From contig JAUCBJ010003870.1 of the NCBI GenBank assembly GCA_032718475.1, forward strand, positions 18,540-82,539: 64,000 nt of DNA. Direction: 5' to 3'. This DNA is from Nemertoderma westbladi. Its lineage: Eukaryota; Xenacoelomorpha; Nemertodermatida; Nemertodermatidae. Positions 53,156-64,000 of this stretch are shown one piece after another; position 1 is the first letter of the stretch; each line of letters begins with the position of its first letter. The translations under genes were made by a program, and so were the position numbers. A model generated the notes under the pieces. It had not been told where the DNA came from and made no database searches. It worked only from the letters and a program-made list of their open reading frames with translations.

Positions 53156-55588
53156 CTACTAGGATCGGCATGCTGAATTGCAGCTGCATTTTTAAGAATG
53201 CTGTGTGCCGGCTTATCGACAAAATTGCACCGCCACAACTCCCTATCACCCATGACATTTGCTATATCATCCGCATCTTCAAGGCCAGTGTCCTTTAAGA
53301 TGCGTCTCAAGAAAGTCATGGGCTGTCCATCATGCTTATTCACTCCATGAGGCTGCCAAAGTACAAGATTATGCACTGGCTGGTCCTCACGGCGAAAGCA
53401 ATGTCCTGCAAAGCGGAGGCGCTTTTGTTCTAGTGTCAAGCTTGGGGGAACCAATGAGAAACCTCCAATGTTATATAGTGCTCGGTTGGAGATATGTGCA
53501 TTGTACTTGACACATTGAACCCAGCGTAGCATTCTTGTGAATGTGCCATCCAGAGATTTGGTGTCCTCAGCAGTTAGAGCCCAGCATGGACTCCCATAGA
53601 GGAGTACTGGAACTACTGCTGCTCTAAATAATCGGACCTTAAGTTTCCAATTAATTCTCGGTGACTTCCAAATCTTGGAAAGCCTATTCAAGGCTGCTCA
53701 TGCCTTTCCCTTACGTATTCGAAGCTCCTCACCTGACTTCCGGATCCATGATCCCAGGTAGCAGAAGTCATCCACATGCTCAAGAATACCATCTTTTGAG
53801 CTTATGCTCATCCGATCAGAGACTTGCTGAGGACTTTCAAAGTTAACTGTCAAAATTTTGGTCTTTCTGGAGTTAATAAAAAGACCAACACTAGAAGCAG
53901 CATGTTCTAATGAGCTGAGGAGCCGTTGGGCTCCCTCTAGTGATTCTGAGAGTACTCCTAAGTCATCAGCAAAGTCTAGATCAGTTAGGTACTTGGCAGG
54001 ATTTCCTCGACTTCTGGAGCCAGTAGGTGGAGTTATCATCACCCCATCATCATTATGATGATCTAAGGACATGCGTAGAACATAGTCAACAACAATTATG
54101 AACAAGAATGGTGCAAGTGTGTCTCCCTGGAGGACGCCCCATAACACTTCAAATGGTTCTGTGTCACCGTCAACAGTAGACACAAATGTTGTCGAACCAT
54201 CGTATACTGATCTGATTGCTGCAATAATTTCATCAGGAATCCCATATAATGAAAGTATGCTGAACATACGTGAGCGAGAGACTGAATCAAAGGCCTTGAA
54301 GAAGTCAACAAAGATAACAGCCAGATGCATGTTTTTCTTTTTTGATAACTCTTCAATTATCCTTCTAAGTGCCAAAATGGGCTCCATGGTCCCACGACCT
54401 TTACGGAACCCATTCTGATTTCTACGGAGCAGTCTCTCAATGGGATCCCTGATGCGATTTAATAGAATTCTATTGTAAAGCTTTGCAGCAATCGAGATCA
54501 ATGAGATTCCCCGAAAAGAACCATAGAGTGATAGGTTGCCCTTCTTGGGAACTGGCACCAACTTATTTGTTTTTATTTCTTGTGGGACTCTTGTTGTACG
54601 GTACATGTCTACTATGATGGGATAGATGCGCTTTAAACACTCAGGTATTTCAAAGACCTCAGGGGGAACACCATCTACTCCACTGGCACGATTGGTCTTA
54701 ATTCGCTTTGCAGCAGCCTTCACTTCTGCAAAGGAGATATCACCAATGGGAATATCTGGGAGTACAGACTCAGACACTTTTACTTCTATAAAGTTATCAG
54801 GCAATACCCTGTCATTATTGAGGAGCTTTTCAAAGTGGGCCTTCCAACCATTGAGGCGATCGGCTGGTGATTCAGCCTTAACCTTGGTGGTTGGTTGGCT
54901 TTTTCGACCAGCAAGCAAGTTGATCGATCTCCATGCCTGGGATGATTGCCTGCTGTCGTCAGCATCATTGATGGCATCAACCTGTTGGTTTATTAGCTCC
55001 TGTAAATTAAGAGTACTGCCTGTTCAGGGACCTAGATGCAGCCTTAACTGTATTCTTGGCCGCTGTAGTCTGTTTGAGTTGGGACTCTTTCTGCGCCTTG
55101 TAGAGGTCATTTCGGCACTTCTGAATTTTGTTGTCAGTCCAGGGGGCCCGTTTCCTGTTTCGAGGGTATACAGGATCTGTTTCTGCAGCTGCTAACTTAA
55201 CTGCCTCTGTAAAGGCAGTATAGCCCTCACAGTGATCTGCCGCCTCAGAGGCAAGAGCCTCATACCTGTTGCTCAGCTGTAGTGTGAAGCTGGATCTCAC
55301 ACTTGGCTGTTGCAACAGAGAGGACCAGTCATGCCGCGGCAAGGCAGATTTCGTTGTGCTGCTAGCATGCAGACTAAGTCTTACCTTGGCCACAATAAAG
55401 TGGTGATCACTGGAGAAGGGTCGTTGTTTAAATGCATTACAGTCTTGTATAGAGCTCCTGTATTTCCTACGAAACAGGATATGGTCTATCTGGAACTTGT
55501 GACCACTGGGTCCACTATGAGTCCATAGCTTTCCAGTTCGCTTCTTGAACTGGGTTCCAGCCGAAAACAATCCATTTCCAGAGATCAA
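53156..55588 (-). pseudogene. RTE-like LINE copy B
   Basis: The best preserved member of the family. The endonuclease 3' half is at 55588-55007. The RT frame (54918-53698, 406 residues) has TNRASGVDGVPPEVF, NQNGFRKGRGTMEP, FVDFFKAFDSVSRSR (motif A), WGVLQGDTLAPFLF (motif B) and DLDFADDLGVL (motif C). The C-terminal domain (53691-53107) includes VPVLLYGSPCWAL and FAGHCFRREDQP. The frame breaks between RT and C-terminal domain near 53695 and between endonuclease and RT near 55010. It shows the single-copy CAATCAGATCAG site that is duplicated at 22846 and 42759. Confidence 0.85.
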
Positions 55589-55815
55589 GAGGCAAGAACC
55601 TCGTACCTGTTGCTCAGCTGTAGTGTGAAGCTGGATCTCACACTTGGCTGTTGCAACAGAGAGGACCAGTCATGCCGTGGCAAGACAGATTTCGTTGTTC
55701 TGCTAGCACGCAGACTAAGTTTTACCTTGGCCACAATAAGGCGGTGATCACTGGAGAAGGATCGAAGTGTAAATGCATTACAGTCTTGTATAGAGCTCCT
55801 GTATTTCCTACGAAG
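55589..55815 (-). pseudogene. RTE-like LINE copy C, endonuclease fragment
   Basis: A 227-bp piece nearly identical to 52900-53120, abutting copy B directly. No open frame of interest. Confidence 0.75.
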
Positions 55816-56460
55816 TTGTCAGGAGGTTGTCAGGTCAGGTCCCCAGATCCTGCTACCACTATGGCAGTAATGTGGTACTACCTGTAGCTGTCAGCCCAGT
55901 AGGGCAGGCCCGATAAGCATAGCCTATTCATTATTTAGTTGATCAAGAGTGGGTTGGTTTAGCCCCATCAACTAAATAAGTCATTGAGGGCTATAGCAGC
56001 GCCTAGGGCACCATTGAAGGCAAAGGCTTGATACGCATCTGCATTAGAGATGATACACGCCCCGCCCTGTCTATACTGGATGCTCCTCTACCAGTGTTAG
56101 GTAACCTAACCCAGGAGGCGCACTTGGTTCAGGGTGTAACAAATGGACACCTACAGTCGGCAGCAGGGCTGTATGCCATGGATAGGCGGAAGGTAATCAA
56201 CCAACGGCTAGACATGCTGACAAGGTTGGCGGAAGGTAATCAACCAACGGCGACCTACTGTGAAGACGCTTGTAGGAGTTGCGACCACAAGCGGTTTACT
56301 CCCGCAACTGAAAGATATTAGTATGAGAACCCTCCAGGAGAAATACCGGCTCGGTCGTCGCCCGGGTCAACAAGGACCACGTCCCTCAGTGGTACACCAG
56401 GCTGGGGTCGATAAATTGGCTACTTGAACAGAAGACAGAGAAGAAAGAAGAACCAACCTG
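55816..56460 (+). other. Probable 5' region of the plus-strand LINE
   Basis: The sequence leads into the endonuclease ORF at 56461. A stem can form between ttatttagttgat (55932) and atcaactaaataa (55966). No other gene seen. Confidence 0.45.
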
Positions 56461-57467
56461 TTGAAATGTAAAAAGACACTAAAGATTGCTACAATGAATG
56501 CACGCACGCTGAAAGCACATTCCAAACAGGGTGACATGGTCGCTCTGGCAATGGAATATAACATCGACATCATCTGCATCCAAGAACATCGGATTTCTCA
56601 TGAAGACACTGCCATGAAGTACAATGACATTGGAAATGGATGGACGTTAGTAACAAGCTCAGCAGTAAGAAACTCGGCCAATGCATCAATTGGTGGAGTA
56701 GGAATTCTGCTAAGCCCATTTGCACTTAAGACCCTAAACAACATCGAATCTATAAATTCCAGCGTTATGATCGCAACATTTGATGGGAATCCCAAGGCAA
56801 CAGTTATATGTTGCTACAGTCCAACCAATGCCTCAGAGCAAGAACAAGCAGTCAAGTTTTATGAAGAACTGATGTTGATGAACAATGTTAAAGTCATTGC
56901 TGGTGACCTGAATGCGCAAATTGGCCCAGAAGACATCAAGGGTTACACCTATAACACCAGTTCTAACAGAAATGGGTACTTACTTTTAGACCTAATGGAA
57001 GAATGTGAATTGATACCAACAAACAACACATTCGAAAAGAGTAAGGGGAAGCTATGGACCTTTCAATACCCTAATGGAACCAAAGCACAACTGGATTACA
57101 TCCGTATAAACAAAAAGTGGAGAAACAGCATGATCAACTGCGAGGCATACAGCTCGTTCAACCTAATTGGTTCGGACCACAGAATTGTGACTGCAGAGAT
57201 AAGACTCAGTTTGAGAGCCAACAAACCCAGGACAAACAAGCAAATCAACTATGACTGGGAGAAACTCAGAACTGACAATGCTGTAAAGGATGCTTATACA
57301 GTAGAAGTTCAAAACCGCTTTGAAGCACTTCAGTCAATGGATGAAGACCAATCCACCGATTCAATATACCAGAATATAATAACAGCCCACAAGGAATCTG
57401 CTAAGAGGCATATCCCCCAGAAACCCAAACGAAAACAGTATGTGCCATGGCAAAACTCTGAGGTTAC
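56461..57467 (+). pseudogene. LINE endonuclease, 5' half of a Gypsy-split LINE
   Basis: The open frame encodes an APE-type endonuclease: LKIATMNARTLK, IICIQEHRI, VIAGDLNAQIG, TKAQLDYIRI and a GSDHRIVTAEI end, which supply the expected catalytic Asn, Glu, Asp and His. The domain is complete. The coding sequence runs into the Gypsy target duplication at 57463-57467 and resumes in frame at 62456. The family is related to but clearly distinct from copies A-C. Confidence 0.85.
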
Positions 57468-57609
57468 TATAGTGTTGTAGAATATACAGGTGGAGTGCAG
57501 CATTTAGGGAATACTGCTGTACTGTTGACTCACGTATTATATGTATATCTGCCGATTATATGTAATGCTATATCTGCCGATTATATAACCGGAGATTAAG
57601 AACATTATA
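57468..57609 (+). repeat. 5' LTR
   Basis: 142 bp. It differs from the 3' LTR mainly by a 25-bp tandem duplication of the tatctgccgattatat region near 57545-57590. Confidence 0.9.
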
Positions 57610-57610
57610 A

Positions 57611-57629
57611 TGGCGACGAGGATGGGATC
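57611..57629 (+). promoter_or_regulatory. Primer-binding site
   Basis: tggcgacgaggatgggatc follows the 5' LTR by one base. TGG is complementary to the CCA end of a tRNA. The tRNA species is not determined. Confidence 0.6.
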
Positions 57630-57750
57630 AAAACGAATTGAATAACCGACATCTACATTAAAATAACTAACAAATTACAGAAATAAGGAAACAACACTTT
57701 CAGAATTCCGTTTCGATACAACCAAACAACAGTCCTAACACAATTACAAA

Positions 57751-58941
57751 ATGAATCCACCACCTCTGCCAAACAATCAACAACCACTAACGAACATTAA
57801 CCAGCCAGATCCACTAAATATCGATTCCGAAGAGGTCGATCAAACAACGACCTGGAAGAAGTGGAAACAAAATTTCGAATTATTCATCATAGCGTCAAAT
57901 GTAACCAACCAAATACAGAAACGAGGACTATTACTTTATACTGGTGGCGAACAGTTCCGAGACATAACTGACACACTCACTGAAGAACAAACAAAAGACT
58001 ACCCTTCAATTATTGTTTCTCTAGACGAACACTTTCAATTAAAACGAAACGAAACATTTGAACGACACAAATTCCGATCTATGGGACAAGAAGAAGGGGA
58101 GGCTACTGGTCGATATGTAACTCGCCTAAAGAACAAATCGGTGGACAGTAATTTCGAAAATTACAATACAGAAAAAGCAATAGTTGATCAAGTAATCGAA
58201 AAAACTTGCTCAAATAAACTTAGGAGAGCATTTTTAAAAGAAACTGATTTAACTTTAGTTAAAATGAAACAGATTGCCTATACCTTCGAATCAGCTGAGA
58301 AACAGGCATTAGAGATCGAATCAGAAACACCTAATCAGAGTAGTCTCAAAGTAAATCGAATAGGCATAGCCGAAAGGAGGCAAGCCACAGTGCCAACATC
58401 CGGAAGGGAACATTGGAGAAATCAATCCGGAAGGGAACAATGGAGAAATCCACCTCAAACAGCAGGCAAACTACATCAACATCCACAACTCCAACCGCGA
58501 TTCCAACCACGACGATGGGAAGGAGAAGCCAGTGTCCGTCCACAGACAACACAATCTGCTCAATCACAAAACAATACACAACCTCGACGTTTTTCAAATA
58601 ATGGGACTGGAACCTATTTTTGCTATGGATGTACGCGGACAGATCATGCATTTGGTGATCGGTCATGCCCGGCTGTAGAAAAAACCTGCAACTATTGTGG
58701 AATACAAAATCACATTGCAATTGCTTGCTGTCGGAAATCAAACGACAACAATAGTAATAGTAACCAACCCAGAGTCAGGGAGATCTGGGAGAATGAGAAT
58801 ATAGAAGCCTACAATAATACCAATCATCAGATAGAGTGTTTAGATGATGAAGATGATACATTTGTTTTCCACATTGTGATAACACTTCTATTAATCGAGT
58901 GGGAAAGAAAGAAATGTGTACTATACAGTTGGATGGAATAA
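57751..58941 (+). CDS. Gypsy gag
   Basis: 396 residues. Residues about 30-190 form the gag capsid-like helical region (TTTWKKWKQNFELFIIAS, then GGEQFRDI and HKFRSMGQEEGEATGRYV). Residues about 290-330 carry two zinc knuckles, CYGCTRTDHAFGDRSC and CNYCGIQNHIAIAC. The first has six rather than four residues between His and Cys, as in Mag/SURL relatives. The C-terminus overlaps pol by 43 bases in another frame. The protein packages element RNA. Confidence 0.85.
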   Translation: MNPPPLPNNQQPLTNINQPDPLNIDSEEVDQTTTWKKWKQNFELFIIASNVTNQIQKRGLLLYTGGEQFRDITDTLTEEQTKDYPSIIVSLDEHFQLKRNETFERHKFRSMGQEEGEATGRYVTRLKNKSVDSNFENYNTEKAIVDQVIEKTCSNKLRRAFLKETDLTLVKMKQIAYTFESAEKQALEIESETPNQSSLKVNRIGIAERRQATVPTSGREHWRNQSGREQWRNPPQTAGKLHQHPQLQPRFQPRRWEGEASVRPQTTQSAQSQNNTQPRRFSNNGTGTYFCYGCTRTDHAFGDRSCPAVEKTCNYCGIQNHIAIACCRKSNDNNSNSNQPRVREIWENENIEAYNNTNHQIECLDDEDDTFVFHIVITLLLIEWERKKCVLYSWME

Positions 58942-61790
58942 AAACTGAGATGTTAGCTGACTCAGGGTCAACTGTAACAATGATTGATGGATCAACTTTC
59001 AATTATATAATTCAACAGCAGAGAAATATAACGTTACAACCAACAACAGCCAAACCCCGAGCCTATGGATGTACAGAATCGATACCATTGCAGGGTGAGT
59101 ATTTATCAGTAATAGAGGTGAATGGGCATCGGGAAATTGATAGGGTGTTAGTTACTGAATTTGAATTTGCTGGAAATATTTTATCTAGCAAAATAGCACA
59201 GAAACTCGGACTACTTATAATAAACAACCAGCACAGTTTGGGCACAGATATCCATTCAATAACATCAAAAGGAAACAAAATCCCGGAATCAACAAACCAA
59301 ATAATCAAAGAACATGCCAGCACTTTTGAAGGTTTGGGTCATTTGAAAGGGGTTAAAGTCAAGCTCAACATCAACATGAGCTATCCACCAGTGGCTCAAC
59401 AATACAGGAGGGTCCCTTTCCATATTCGAGGAGAAGTGGAACGTAAAATTCAAGAAATGCTAAAGGAGGGAATAATTGAAAGAGTAGAGGGACCAACACC
59501 ATGGATATCCCCATTAATTACAGCCCCTAAACCAGACGGAGATTTACGCATGTGTGTAGATCTTCGACAAGCCAATCAAGCCATAGTACGCAGCCGATAT
59601 CCAATACCGACTTTCGAGGAAATTCTAGAAAACATTAATGGGGAAACTGTATTCACGAAACTTGACTTGAGGAGTTACTACCACCAAATAGAACTGGATG
59701 AAGAATCCAGAGAAATAACAACATTTTCAACCCATCAGGGGCTATATAGCTTATGTATTATATGTATATATGTATCTTATGTATTATTATTATATTGGTT
59801 ATGGGAATAACCTCAGCATCTGAGGAAGGACAGAAAATCCTCAGTCAAATATTAATAAACTGTCCTCAAAGTAGAAATATAGCAGATGATATTATTATAT
59901 GGGGTAAATCATTACATGATCATGATAAAGCACTGAAAAGAGTCTTGGAAGCACTGGATGAAAACAATCTAACATTTAAACTGGAGAAATGCACCTTTGC
60001 AGCAAGAGAAGTTGAATTTTATGGCCATAAGATATCAGGGAAGGGAATTTCACCATCTCAGTCAAAAGTAGAGGCTATTAAGATTTTCCCACGACCAAAT
60101 ACCGTCGCAGAGGTTAGAAGTTTCTTAGAATTAATTGGGTTTCTGTCCCGATTTATACCAAACCTCGCAACAGTTAGTGAACCTCTTAAAAAGCTCACTA
60201 GGAAGGAACAGAAATGGCAATAGACAAAAATAGAGGAAAACTGTTTCCAAACATTGAAAGATATCATTACAGATGAAACGCTAGTGGGACACTTCACCCC
60301 AAATAAGGCAACATCTCTAATAGTGGATGCAAGCCCAGTTGGTCTAGGAGCAATTCTTATGCAGGATAGTGGAGGCAATAAGCTCCAAAGTATAATGTAT
60401 GATTCACGATCTCTTACACCTACAGAAAGAAGATATTCACAAACTGAAAGAGAAGCATTGGCAGTTGCCTGGGCATGTGAAAGGTTTTACATATACATCT
60501 ATGGCCAAGAATTCATCTTCTATTCTGATCATAAACCATTAGAGGTGTTGTTTAGCCCCAAAGGAAAACCAAATGCACGCATTCTTAGCTGGTGCATGAA
60601 AACACAGCAATATAAATTCAAATTGAAATATATGCCGGGTAAAACTAATCCATCAGATATGCAATCTCGAAAACCAATTGAATCAGTTGGAAATGTGTCT
60701 GTAGAACAAGAAATTGCTGAATCTTATGTAAGTTATATTATAAGCAATTCTGTACCACGGGCAATTACGCTACAAGAACTCATTAAATATTCTATAGAAG
60801 ACGAAGAAATTTTGGACCTGCAGGATGCGCTATCGACTAATAACTGGTCCAGTGAGAAAGTAAAACGATATAAGACAATCTCGAATGAATTAACAAATAA
60901 AAGAGGTCTAATAATCAGAGAATCCAGAATATTAATTCCACAGAAATTACGTAAACGAATTATTGAAATTGCCCATGGAGGCCATCAAGGTATTGTGCGT
61001 ACCAAGTCTCTGCTGCGAACAAAGGTATGGTGGCCCCAAATGGACAAGGAAATTGAAGAATCTATTAAATCCTGCATACAATGCGTTGCACAGAATACCA
61101 GAACAATATTTGAACCTCTCATACCAACTAAAATGCAAGATACGTGGCAAGAACTGAATGTGGATATATGTGGTCCACTTCCAAATGGAAATGGGAAATA
61201 TATAGTAGGTATAATTGATGCATCAAGTCGTTGGCCTGATTGCTATTTGGTTAACTCCACTGAGACTGATGTGGTCCTTACTTGCCTAGAACAGTCAATT
61301 GCCACTCATGGTGTACCAGTGACAATAATTTCGGACAATGGCCCACAATTTAGAAGTAAGAAGATGAAGGAGTTTTGTCAAGAGTGGGGGATTCATCATC
61401 GTAAAATAACACCATATTATCCTCAAGCCAATGCAGAGATTGAGCGGTTCTTTAGGACAATGATGAAATCACTGAAAGCAGCAAAGTTACAGAAAATTCC
61501 ATTGTCCAAAGCGCTACAGAAATTTCTGTTTATGTACCGAAATACTCAACATTCGATGACAGGGGTACCACCAGCTGAGCTCTTATTGGGTCGAAGAGTA
61601 AGAACAAAGATTCCAGCAATAAACTTAATGGATCAATGAGCCATACTTGCTAAAGCCTTTTCACGAGATTCAAAAAACCAAAATGAAGAATGACTTTGAT
61701 AGAAGAAATAGTGTGAAACCCCATGGCATCCAAGTCGGTGACAGAATATTAATACAACAGAAGAAGGTGAACAAGTTCAGTACTCCTTAT
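58899..61790 (+). pseudogene. Gypsy pol: protease, RT, RNase H, integrase; broken
   Basis: Part 1 (58899-59810): protease LADSGSTVTMID, then RT with LRMCVDLRQANQ and FTKLDLRSYYHQI. Near 59744-59805 an AT-rich stretch replaces a short conserved RT segment. Part 2 (59753-60223): NIADDIIIWG (catalytic DD) and the RT thumb, ending at TAG 60221-60223. Part 3, same frame (60254-61639): RNase H with VDASPVGLGAIL and SDHKPLEVL; integrase zinc site HGGHQG...CIQC; DDE core with VDICGPL, ISDNGPQF and the Glu in AEIERFF. A frame change near 61635 moves the GPY-like C-terminal part (KPHGIQVGDRILI) out of frame. Catalytic motifs are all present. Confidence 0.9.
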
Positions 61791-61864
61791 AGCAGTGATA
61801 TATATATACAGTTATAAGGTGTAATGGAAATGCTATTTGGGCAAGGCGAGGCAACAAGACGATC

Positions 61865-62233
61865 ATGAGGAATTCTTACTGCTGTCAGAAAGTTCCAATA
61901 CAAGGGGGTACAATACCAAGACAAGAGGAAGATATAGATTATGGGACCATTTCCAACAAGGAAACTGAAAAGACAGGAATCCAACGAGAGGATGAATTGG
62001 AGCAGCGTGAAGAAATTGGTCTGGAAGAAGAAAAAGGAACAGGAGCCGACATCGCTAATGACCATAGCACTATTCGGCCCAGAGACAATGGAGAATCACG
62101 AAAAAATAGTAGCCATCACCAGTTGAGTGCCAGTGGACCTCCACTCAAACAACCGCTAATGGGTTCAAGTGGTGGATCTTGGTGCAATCTATCGGCTGAG
62201 AATATACTGACAACAAAACGGAAGAAACCCTAG
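61865..62233 (+). pseudogene. C-terminal tail of Gypsy pol
   Basis: A 122-residue open frame after the frame change and a TA microsatellite at 61799. The sequence is charged (Glu/Lys-rich) and has no recognised domain. It probably continues pol after the integrase. Confidence 0.5.
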
Positions 62234-62316
62234 TAAATTTACAATCCGGTAGAAATTGACTATAAGATGGTGCTAACTGTTCATGAACTTATATTTTTGC
62301 AGGGAGTATCGAAGTA

Positions 62317-62338
62317 AAAAAAAAATGGAAGGGAGAGA
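62317..62338 (+). promoter_or_regulatory. Polypurine tract
   Basis: A purine run ending ggaagggagaga lies directly before the 3' LTR, the expected primer for plus-strand synthesis. Confidence 0.75.
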
Positions 62339-62455
62339 TATAGTGTTGTAGAATATACAGGTGGAGTGCAGCATTTAGGGAATACTGCTGTACTGTTGAC
62401 TCAAGTATTATATGTATATCTGCCGATTATATATCCGGAGATTAAGAACATTATA
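62339..62455 (+). repeat. 3' LTR
   Basis: 117 bp, matching the 5' LTR except for the 25-bp duplication and a few substitutions. Followed by gttac at 62456-62460. Confidence 0.9.
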
Positions 62456-63870
62456 GTTACTTGTAAGAGAGAAGATCTTAAGATAGTTAAAACCGAACAA
62501 CCAACAACTGAAAACATTAACAAGGTTGAGAAAGCTAAGGACGATCTTAAAGTGGCCTACAACATCAGCCAGGAAAAGTACATACAGAATAAAACTGAAG
62601 CAATTACAACTGCTCACATACAGCAACAATCAAGAATTACCTGGCAAACTGTAAATGAGGTATCTGGTCGGAAAAGTTGTGCAAAGGGGCGCCTCAAAGC
62701 CGATAGTCCTGAAGAACGTGTTGGGAAGTGGAAAAATCACTTCAGCAACTTGCTTGGGCAGCCACCAAACATCGAGGTCAGCCCTACAAGGAAAATATAT
62801 GACAAGACACTACCTATAGAAACAGGGGACTTCACACCTGCTGAACTCCAAAGAAGCATTAAAAGCATGTCCAATAATAAAGCGAGTTGATTAGATGAAA
62901 TCCCAGTGGAGGTATGGAAAACCGGAGTGCTAAACAGACCATTATTGAATGTTTGCAACCGGATGTTAAAAGGGGAAAAGCCACCACCAATTTGGACTAA
63001 AGGTCAACTAAAGCCTCTCCCCAAGAAAGGAGACCTCGGCATACCAACAAACTATCGTGGGATCTGTCTGCTTGTGGTAGCTGCCAAAATATACAGTAAA
63101 ATGATTCTATATAGGATTAGGCCTCACATAGAGAAACTACTGCGTAAGAGCCAAAACGGATTTCGACCAAGTAGATCAACAATAGCTCAGATACTTGCAC
63201 TACGGAGACTGATTGAAGGAATTAAGTCAAAGAATCTCCCCGCAGTCATGACTTTTGTGGACTTCACGAAGGCATTCGACTCCATCCATAGAGGTAAAAT
63301 GCTTGAAATCCTAAGAGCTTATGGAATACCAGAAGTAATAGTTGCTGGCATTGGATTGTTATATTGTGACACAGAAGCGCAGGTACTCTCACCAGATGGT
63401 GAAACTGAGTTTTTCTCAATCCTGGCTGGCGTACTGCAAGGTGACACATTAGCACCATTACTATTTGTAATTGTGCTGGACTACGCAATGAGGACGGCCA
63501 CAAAGGGTGAAGAACTGGGATTCACACTTCAAGAACGCAGAAGTAGTAGATATCCGGCAACTACAGTCACAGACACCGACTTTGCGGATGACATCGCCCT
63601 GCTCTCTAATACGCTAGCAGATGCACAGCGTCTACTAAATAAAGTGGAGAGGGCTGCTAAGGAGGTTGGATTGCATATAAATGCTACAAAGACCGAATTC
63701 ATGACCTTTAATGTTGATGGAAACTTGACAACCATTGATAATAATCAACTAAGGAAGGTCGATGACTTCCAGTACCTTGGATCATGGATAGAGAGTAGCA
63801 AAAAGGATGGAGAACTATGGAGAATCGGGAAGCCTGGAAGGATCTCATTTCCACTGTCCGAGTTCGCTCG
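62456..63870 (+). pseudogene. LINE reverse transcriptase, 3' half of the Gypsy-split LINE
   Basis: Resumes in the frame left at 57467. It has a linker, then TGA at 62888-62890 in the same frame as the following RT (62906 onward). RT motifs: NYRGICLLVVAAKIY, NGFRPSRSTIAQI, FVDFTKAFDSIHRG (A), AGVLQGDTLAPLLF (B), DTDFADDIALL (C) and FQYLGSWIE. Near 63806 an internal deletion joins the thumb to the last 20 or so codons of the ORF (minus most of the C-terminal domain), ending at TAG near 63868. Confidence 0.85.
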
Positions 63871-63876
63871 ACCTAG

Positions 63877-64000
63877 TAGTAGTATAGAGCTCCTGTATTT
63901 CGAATCAGAATATGGTCTATCTGAGACTTGTGACCACTGGGTCCACTATGAGTCCATAGCTTTCCAGTTCGCTTCTTGAACTGGGTTCCAGCCGAAAGCA
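63877..64000 (-). pseudogene. RTE-like LINE fragment at window edge
   Basis: Matches the endonuclease segment seen at 55444-55575 (tatagagctcctgtatttc onward) in the same minus orientation as copies A-C. It continues beyond the window. Confidence 0.75.

Larger units (their letters stand above)
57468..62455 (+). mobile_element. Gypsy-type LTR retrotransposon (Mag/SURL-like)
   Basis: Short LTRs (142 and 117 bp), a 5-bp target duplication gttac at 57463-57467 and 62456-62460, a primer-binding site after the 5' LTR, gag with two zinc knuckles, pol in the order protease, RT, RNase H, integrase, and a polypurine tract before the 3' LTR. LTR ends are TATAGTG...CATTATA instead of TG...CA. Pol has one stop, an AT-rich replacement in RT and a frame change near the integrase end, so the copy is inactive. 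Confidence 0.92.

Overview
The window looks like repeat-rich nuclear DNA of an animal, probably a marine invertebrate. The base composition is AT-rich. Genes are sparse, there are no bacterial-style operons, and most coding sequence belongs to transposable elements. Two cellular genes are recognisable: NAF1 (H/ACA snoRNP assembly factor, minus strand, 9.7-11.8 kb) and a six-finger C2H2 zinc-finger gene (plus strand, 46.7-47.7 kb). The mix of a Polinton, RTE-like and other LINEs, a Mag/SURL-like Gypsy element and a tRNA-derived SINE would suit an echinoderm or other non-vertebrate deuterostome. That placement is inference; I cannot name a species.

Layout. 0-9.6 kb: non-coding DNA with several MITE-like inverted-repeat elements, a CAGA-rich dispersed repeat and a 26-bp minisatellite. 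9.7-11.9 kb: NAF1, with a 24-bp coding minisatellite inside its conserved domain. 12.4-12.7 kb: tRNA-derived SINE. 13-14 kb: inverted minisatellite. 14.8-18.5 kb: nearly full-length minus-strand LINE with endonuclease and reverse transcriptase. 18.6-21.1 kb: two 5'-truncated LINE fragments. 22-43.1 kb: a three-level nest. 43.6-44.1 kb: broken integrase-domain ORF. 46.7 kb: zinc-finger gene. 47.7-50.9 kb: non-coding. 51-55.8 kb: abutting minus-strand LINE copies. 56-63.9 kb: plus-strand LINE split by a 5-kb Gypsy LTR retrotransposon.

The central object is the nest at 22-43 kb. An RTE-like LINE is split by a DNA transposon with about 170-bp TIRs and an 8-9 bp target duplication (22855-42758). 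That transposon is itself split by an 18.6-kb Polinton/Maverick (23190-41777) with about 557-bp TIRs, AG...CT ends and a perfect 6-bp target duplication AGTGTT. The Polinton keeps the virus-like gene set. On the plus strand: a RING-like protein, packaging ATPase, small basic protein, integrase, two paralogous structural-type proteins, a minor-virion-like basic protein, a capsid-like protein, an adenain-like protease and a DxQ protein. On the minus strand: protein-primed-type DNA polymerase B plus several accessory ORFs. Several genes carry one to three frameshifts or stops, so this is a decaying but still legible copy.

The most unusual point is the accessory set on the Polinton minus strand. 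One small ORF just after polB looks like a TATA-binding protein fold, and another (39.8-40.4 kb) has faint resemblance to PC4-type transcription cofactor/ssDNA-binding domains. If confirmed, this would be a transposon/virus lineage carrying its own transcription-initiation factors. Both assignments rest on reading motifs by eye.
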